Source: Gentiana macrophylla (Eukaryota; Streptophyta; Magnoliopsida; Gentianales; Gentianaceae). From it: a stretch of 64,000 nucleotides of DNA. The stretch is taken from the NCBI GenBank assembly GCA_026214975.1, contig JAOBSW010000120.1, positions 56,290 through 120,289 of the forward strand. The letters run 5' to 3'. This document shows, piece by piece, positions 57,786-64,000 of the stretch. The position numbers were made by a program, and so were the translations under genes. How positions within the stretch are numbered: position 1 is the first letter of the stretch; each line of letters begins with the position of its first letter. The notes under the pieces are model-generated. The model worked only from the letters and a program-made list of their open reading frames with translations, was not told the DNA's origin and did no database searches.

Positions 57786-60002
57786 CTGAAGTATGCTCTG
57801 TCTACTTAGCTGAATTCTTCAAATCAGCACATCAACAAATCTAAATTCTCCCAACTGACTATTCTGGATTCTGAATGTGTGCACATCCTCTTGCATCCAA
57901 CACTCCGTTATCTATATATATTGTAACGACATATGATGGAAGTAGATCGATAGGAAGATGTATTTTGATATTAGAGAAAGTGAGCGGAACTGACTGAGAT
58001 TTTGTGCAAGGAAAAGTACCATCATGAAAGAAGACTTGACGAAAGATGTACATGCGGCCAGTGGCTAGGTCAAGACACTTGTGTCCATGATGAGACGGGC
58101 TATGACCGAGAGAGATGCAAGTTTTGGATTAGAAGTCAGTTTTGTGGTTATACATGTTACCTCGCATTCACCTACATTCCTTACTCTCGCTTACTCTGTG
58201 AAGCCTCTAAACGCTTATCCACGTGCTCCTTAAACTCCAAATCCTAAAGGAAATAAATTTGCATAGATGCATATTTATATAAATTAGACTTTTTTTTGAA
58301 TATAAATTAGACTTTAATTCTCTTTGACTTTTCTTTATTGCTTTAATAGAAGTGGTTTTATAAAAAAACAAAACGGATATTGAGACTTGAGGTTTTTTTT
58401 TTATACCATTTTTCGTAAAATAATGTTAATTTTTTTTACTACCTTTGGCTCTCGATATGCGTCATTTTGTATACTTCATGTAGATTAAGATTGATAGAGG
58501 TCATATATTTTAGTTTATAAAAAGTAAAATACCGTTCACTATAATGATTATAGGGTTCGTAAATCATTTGATAATTGTTATATATATTAAAGATACAATA
58601 TTAAAAATATACTAAAATTTTCCTAATATTTTAAAATGATAAATGTTAAGAATAAGAAAGATATGTTATTTTAAAATACGGATATATACAAGGTAGGATA
58701 TGATATGACTTCTTACATTGGAGCGGCATAGACATAAAATTCAATACGTAACATATATACAAGGTAGGATATGATATGATCCTTCTTTTACCTTTTTACT
58801 GAATTCCGAAAAAGGTCAAGAAAACCGATTGAAGAGCTCATACACAGCCAAGGCATCACCGCTACTATCACAAAGCTTACAATGTTTTGGAGATAATTTA
58901 ACACCAATGGTTAAATTGTCAATGAGGAAGAAGCCATTGTAAGGAATTCTTCTATCTCCTTTGTGAAGCTAAAGGTTAATGTGAAAAGAAGAATTAACGC
59001 CTTGAGTTACAACAATTTACGGAGGAGGAATAAAGGCAATATGTACTTTTAATATTGGTTTGTTTAGAGCAACCCACTTTGAAAATTCTCTAGATGGAAT
59101 GGAATAGACATCGGCTCCGTGACATGGGAGATTTTGGCAGGAGTTTTAGAAAAACTCCAGGCGAGACGATCGATAATATTCAGATTTATTTAATCGCCCT
59201 CGATGGCATCACAAGGGGAATATAACTAATTAAATGAAATAAAATGAAATGTAATAAATTAATTCCATTATCTTGATTCGAACATGAAATAATAAAATGA
59301 AAAAAATTACATGATAGGTAACAATGATAGTGGGTAAAGAGGTGAAATAGGATGGTAAAGTAGGGTACAGTCAGTTTGGGTCCTTCTTTTGAGACTGTTC
59401 AAATAAGTAATACGCTTAAATCGTCTTACAAACTATTTAACTTATTTCATCCATCTCACGTGTTTCATTTATGCACTGTAATGATAGTTAAATTTTAGGT
59501 AATGTAAGTAATGATAATTGCGGTATGATAAATTAAATATGTTAATTACCAATTGTGCCTTACAATTTTAGGATGCATTACTTTATGTTGTTTCTCATTT
59601 CATATCCGACCTATTCATATGTTGCATTTTAATTGCTTTATAATATATAAAATGCTTCTTTAAATTTAACATAAAATCAAAAGAGAACCGTGGGTGTAGT
59701 TTTCAGTTACTAACATGGTTCCCTTTTAATTATATTTTTTATACAGGGCCGCGTGCTCATACCTCTCATTAATATTTTCAAGTGATCATTATGTTGAGAC
59801 TAATTGTACATCAGAAGAGTCCGTAGAATATGTATATTATGCTTCATAGAGTGTATGCTTATATAGACGTTTTTACTTCAGTTTTCAGCAGTATATATTT
59901 TTTGGGATTGCATGCCCAATGTTGAGAATATGTCAGTTTTATTCCGTTATGTTTGTTATGACAATGAATAGATAGATTTTGTTTTATTTCCAAGGAAGTT
60001 TT
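57786..60002 (+). repeat. segmental duplication copy B
   Basis: Partner of 53685-56675, lacking the TRIM and the foldback insertion. Its right end is cut by the LTR element starting at 60003. The copies differ by substitutions and small indels along the whole length. Confidence 0.85.
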
Positions 60003-61799
60003 TGTTAGGTTTTATGTCCGAAAGCAGTTTGTAATTGTTTTATTTAAATAAATGATGAGAATTTATTTAATCTTATTTATTCACATTAATTGCCAATATT
60101 AATCGACTACATGTAAAACTCTAAGTATATTGATTATGTAATCACATAACTTCGGTGTATGGCTATACACACGAGGATTGAGTTTGTGAAATATACATAA
60201 AATTAACTTAGTCCAGTAGCGTTTATTAATCTGAGCACGGTCTCAGATTAATTAGATAATAATGCGCCCATAACACTTTAGGTGTGATGATCTTATCCGG
60301 ATCTGTTCGGTAATAGGATGCCTAATGGGGCATTTATATATGATGATAATCATATAGTATTGGACCTATTTGATTTGAGTTCTCGATATAATTCCGTAAT
60401 CGAGAAGTCTTATCGAATTACAAGATGATCATATATGGATTAATCTCAATCCTGAGGTGATCACAGACAACTGCTTAGACTAGGGTAGTGTTTGATGTGT
60501 TAGTAAGGATCACTTCTTAGTATGTGGTCCAACACTTCTCGTTGGCTCTATTCTAGGATGATTGAGTAGTCTGTGCTATCACAGATATGGAATCCATTCC
60601 TTCCCTCGGGAAGTAGACAGACAATTCGCTTATTTGTTAACCCTAGAAACTGATCGATGGGCCCAGTTCATATTATATTAGTTATGAACTAATTGATCAC
60701 TATGGGGTTAATGGTAAATAAGGATAATATGTTTCGAGAAGGGTTTACGGAGATATCCCGAATCAAGTAAATAAATCATGGAGGATTTATCCGTACGTAA
60801 TGATTATATCAATGGACACCTTATGACTCATAGTTGAGTGTAAGTTTATATCTATATTCAACAGAGTTCAGTTTCGGGTTTATGGTGGTGTAATCCCGGA
60901 ATTAATAGATTGAATATAATTGTTCGGTCCGATTTAATAATTTTATTTAATTTATTGTAGAACTCATCGAATATGGGTCCATTGTCCCCGACGCTAGCTC
61001 CTAACATAGCATATGTTTTCTCGTCGCTTCACATCAATTAATATTAAATAGTTGGATTGGACTATTTAATTGATATGTGGATTAATTGTTTAGTTGGACT
61101 AGATAATTAAATACATGGAAAATAAATTTTTTCGTGCACTCAGCCCAATGTGTCAAAAATTTCGTGTGGCCCTATACTACCTAGGGTTTTGGCCGAAATT
61201 AGTTGTTATTTAATTATTAATGAATTAGTTTTCTTGGATAATTATTTAACATGTGATTTATCTTTTATTTGTTAATTGATAATTCATGAAATATTAGATA
61301 ATAATATTATTTATCCTAATTTGTTTGGGATAATTATTTTATTTATCTTTTATTTGAAATAAGGATTAATCTAATAATTATCTCTTAATTATTAAATCTT
61401 TGGAGGACAAAGATTACTCTCCTATATAAAGAGAGTTCTCCAAAGCCCGACACACATTATTTTCGAATATTGGTTAGTATTCTAGCCTTGAATTTTCAAG
61501 CTAAATACTTGGGGTTTGAGTTTTAGAAAACTTCGAGTTTTCTAAGGTAGCATATCGAAGAGGTCCGCGGCTTGAAACACCATCCACCTGGTGTTGCTTG
61601 GAGACACACGTTTGAAGGCGTGGCTTATCATCTAGCTTGGATTGACCTTTGTTCTTGGAGTAATTGCACCATAAAGATCGGTAATCTAAACCCCATCGTA
61701 GGTTTAGATCTATTATTTTGGTGGACTAGATCTAGATCTTATACTTTCAACTGCGTAATCGGGTGGATCTTGATCCATCCGGTGATGTTACATCCTACA
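60003..61799 (+). repeat. 5' LTR of the right-hand long-LTR element
   Basis: 1797 bases, tgttaggttttatgtccg to catcctaca. TATA box tatataaa at 61423-61430, in the same context (ttactctcctatataaagag) as in the LTR at 7568. Diverged from that LTR along its length but in the same order. Confidence 0.8.
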
Positions 61800-63814
61800 A
61801 GTGGTATCGAGCCTTTGATCTATCAATCAAAGTATGTAAATTTTAGATCTATGAGTGTAAAAGCATGTTTAGATTGTTTTTTTTTGTTTTGTTTTTCGAT
61901 TGCTTTTCTATATGCATCGAAATTTATCATGTTGAATGCCTTGTGAATGTCTTGGTTGAAGAGATGGATTGTGGTTGATATTGTTTACCCGTAGATCTAT
62001 TTTGAAGCTCTTTTGATTAGTATCAATTGAGCATAGGATTTGTATTTACTTTCATGTAATCGAATTTTATGTAAAAGTAGCACTTTTGTTGTATTTTATA
62101 TATTCCGGGCTCGATAAGATGAAGATCTTGAAGAAATTATGAAGATCAAGGCGAAACCCAAGGTATGAACGATGAAAAACGTTTAAAACCCTAATTTTAA
62201 TTAAAAATCTGCTACAAAGACTGCTGTTAACGCTTTTTTCACTACTACAATACTTTTTTTTAAAGGGCGGCAAAGAAAGACTGTAGCGGCAAGAAATCGC
62301 AGCCGCTAATCGGCTAGGGTTTAAAAAGGCGGATGCATTCAAATTTTTTTTGTTTTTATATTATTTCTGCCGCAAGGCAGCATATTAAAAAAAAAAGCCG
62401 ACATAAACAGAAAAAAAAGAATTTTAATAAAGGGTTTATTCATTAAATAAAATGGATTTATTTTAATTAAAAGCCTTTCTTCTCTCGGGTGTTCGTGGTT
62501 CGTGATCCGGCGGTTCGAGTTCACGATTCGAAGTTTAAGACTCGAAGATTAGATTAAGGTTTTACTTTTCCTTAGAAAATAGATTAGTCGGGGGTACCAA
62601 CGGTCCATCTCGGTGTTTATTTGTCCGTTATTTTTTTCGTGTATGATCGAAAATTGTATGATATAACCGGAACTAGCCATGGCATGCATCTTCATGATTC
62701 CACTCCAATGCATACACGTAGAGATTTAATTTCGAATTAAATTAGGCGTGTATAATTCGATTAATTAGTTAACATACTTGTTTTAATTAATATGTGGTAG
62801 TTAATTAAAATTAAGTAACTAATTATAAAAACCGAGGACCCGGGTTTTGTCAATCGTTACGGTTTTAGTGATGGATTCTCGGTGAATCCCACTTAGTTAA
62901 ATCGTTGAGTTTTCAGTGATGGTTTCTCGGTGAACCCACCTTAAACAGAAACGAGATTACGCTTTGGTTGACAATTTAGAAATCGGAAAATCTTAGTACA
63001 TGGGTTCGGAAATGGTCTAACCATGGTTGCGCGAGTTCAACCGAGCTTCGGCTCCATCGACTCCCCCCCACGTGTGATGTTACAGTAGTTCGACAAGACT
63101 TAGCATAACCGATAAGCCTTCGGGCTAAACGGGGCCTTTTGTTGCCGGATTAGCCTGAACTGTCACATATGTTCCAACGAATAAGACGGCGTAGGCTTGC
63201 CTACATAACTGACCCTGTTCGGAGTACTTTGATTTATTGTTTCTTATTGTCTAGACCGAAACCGTAATTAGTAAACCCACCACTTTTTCAAATTATTGAG
63301 TGAGAGCGGGGAAGGCGACAGCCAACCCCACGGCCTCTACTATAAATGCAAGCATGTGAGTGAAGGGTGACACCTCGAGCCGCTTTGATTCCGGCCCCTG
63401 CGGGTGGTGTTCACCCTATCAAAATTCAAGGCTTGGTTTCGAAAGGATAGGATTTCGGTACTCGTTGAGTCATCGACCGACCTCAAGCGGCACACGAGGC
63501 GAACTTTGAGATATGATATTGTAGGTCACACTTTATGGATATTTTGAAATATCTAGGCTAGAAAAGGAAGGTAATCAATGAGTAAGGCCCGGGATGTCTG
63601 ATTCCCGTGAGATGTTCGATTCTCGAAGCTTAATCATTGAGAGAGATTGTCTCAGTTTAATCGTCACCTCTTTGACTGACCCTACGGCGGCACTGAGGTG
63701 TGGGATTAAATCCTTGGAATGGTAGGATAGACTTTAAATAAAGTTTATTATTCCTAAAATAAAATTTATCGTAGTGTATATTTGATTAAGTTCCTGTCAT
63801 TTTATTTACAGCAA
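61800..63814 (+). other. 2-kb leader of the right-hand element
   Basis: Primer site at 61802, then non-coding sequence related to 7864-9960 (for example gatggattctcggtgaatcc at 62871 and the tcaaaattcaaggcttgg region at 63419). No coding frame was assigned. Confidence 0.65.
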
Positions 63815-63967
63815 CATGTCTTCGCAAATTCAATCTTTACTGAACGAAAAGCTAAATGTCGACAAATTTACTAAGTGGAAAAGTAACGTAAACGTGGTGC
63901 TCATATTTGAGAATGCGCTGTTTGTTTTTCTTGAGAGTGCCACGTTATTCCCCTCAAAGTCCGCTTA
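63815..63967 (+). pseudogene. copia gag start, frame ends early
   Basis: ATG at 63815 opens MSSQIQSLLNEKLNVDKFTK then WKSNVNVVL, the usual start of gag in this type of copia element. TAA at 63965-63967 ends it after 50 residues. Whether it continues in another frame cannot be seen because the window ends. Confidence 0.7.
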
Positions 63968-64000
63968 AACACATTTGCGATGCACATAAAAAATGGGTAG

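Larger units (their letters stand above)
60003..64000 (+). mobile_element. long-LTR copia element, 5' part (runs off the window)
   Basis: The 5' LTR 60003-61799 is followed by the primer site tggtatcgagcc (61802-61813), a 2-kb leader and a gag start at 63815. The LTR and leader are related to the 9-kb element at 6203-15185. The TSD cannot be checked because the 3' end lies outside the window. Confidence 0.85.

Noticed and set aside
61572..61946. 124-residue frame
   Set aside because: Spans the end of the LTR, the primer site and the leader, so it cannot be an element protein.

Overview
This is a repeat-dominated piece of a eudicot plant nuclear genome. The signs are AT-rich DNA, two intron-containing plant genes with GT-AG introns, and a dense layer of plant-type transposable elements (Ty1/copia, Ty3/gypsy Athila-type, TRIM, hAT, Helitron, Stowaway-like MITE, tRNA-derived SINE). 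I cannot name the species. Only two genes look like ordinary host genes: a Pumilio-family RNA-binding protein (+, 27428-30369) and an annexin (-, 30891-32635). They converge tail to tail with about 520 bases between their stop codons.

Left part (1-15893). After degenerate CCCTACC-like sequence and a 255-base tandem duplication comes a decayed copia element (2026-15893) split by two further insertions. A solo LTR (4593-15550, TSD CCATG) sits in its RNase H region. A 9-kb LTR retrotransposon (6203-15185, TSD GTGGG) with 1.65-1.71 kb LTRs and no recognisable coding capacity sits in that solo LTR, 9 bases past its TATA box.

Middle left (15894-27000). A 17-base minisatellite is followed by a TCGAG-rich hAT-like element with an 8-base TSD. 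Next is a larger hAT-like element (18094-23191) whose (AT)n tract appears to be split by a Helitron. Then come two tRNA-like SINE candidates, a truncated copia fragment (24542-25440) and Stowaway-like MITEs.

Gene island (27000-32900). The Pumilio gene has five coding exons and one apparent single-base frameshift in exon 1. The annexin gene has five exons, all in frame, encoding 316 residues.

Right part (33000-64000). A decayed minus-strand copia fragment is followed by a 19-kb Athila-type gypsy element (34512-53469, TSD CTCCT) with gag, protease, RT/RNase H, integrase and a third ORF. A 5-kb copia element (40618-45641, TSD TTGCT, minus strand) sits in its RNase H. Beyond it is a diverged direct duplication of about 2.2 kb (copies near 53685-56675 and 57786-60002). 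Copy A carries a 513-base TRIM and a 261-base foldback insertion that copy B lacks, so copy B serves as the empty site for both. The window ends inside a second long-LTR copia element (60003 onward) related to the non-coding 9-kb element but with a readable gag start.

The main story is one of nested mobile DNA, with insertion order readable from target-site duplications. Points that may be less described are a palindromic 12-mer (GRACGNNCGTCY) recurring in the LTR, leader and pre-ORF3 region of the Athila element, a run of amber stops there that look like decayed CAG codons, repeated polypurine-like motifs in the non-coding 9-kb element, and the paralogous filled/empty insertion sites. Repeat divergence and identity were judged by eye.
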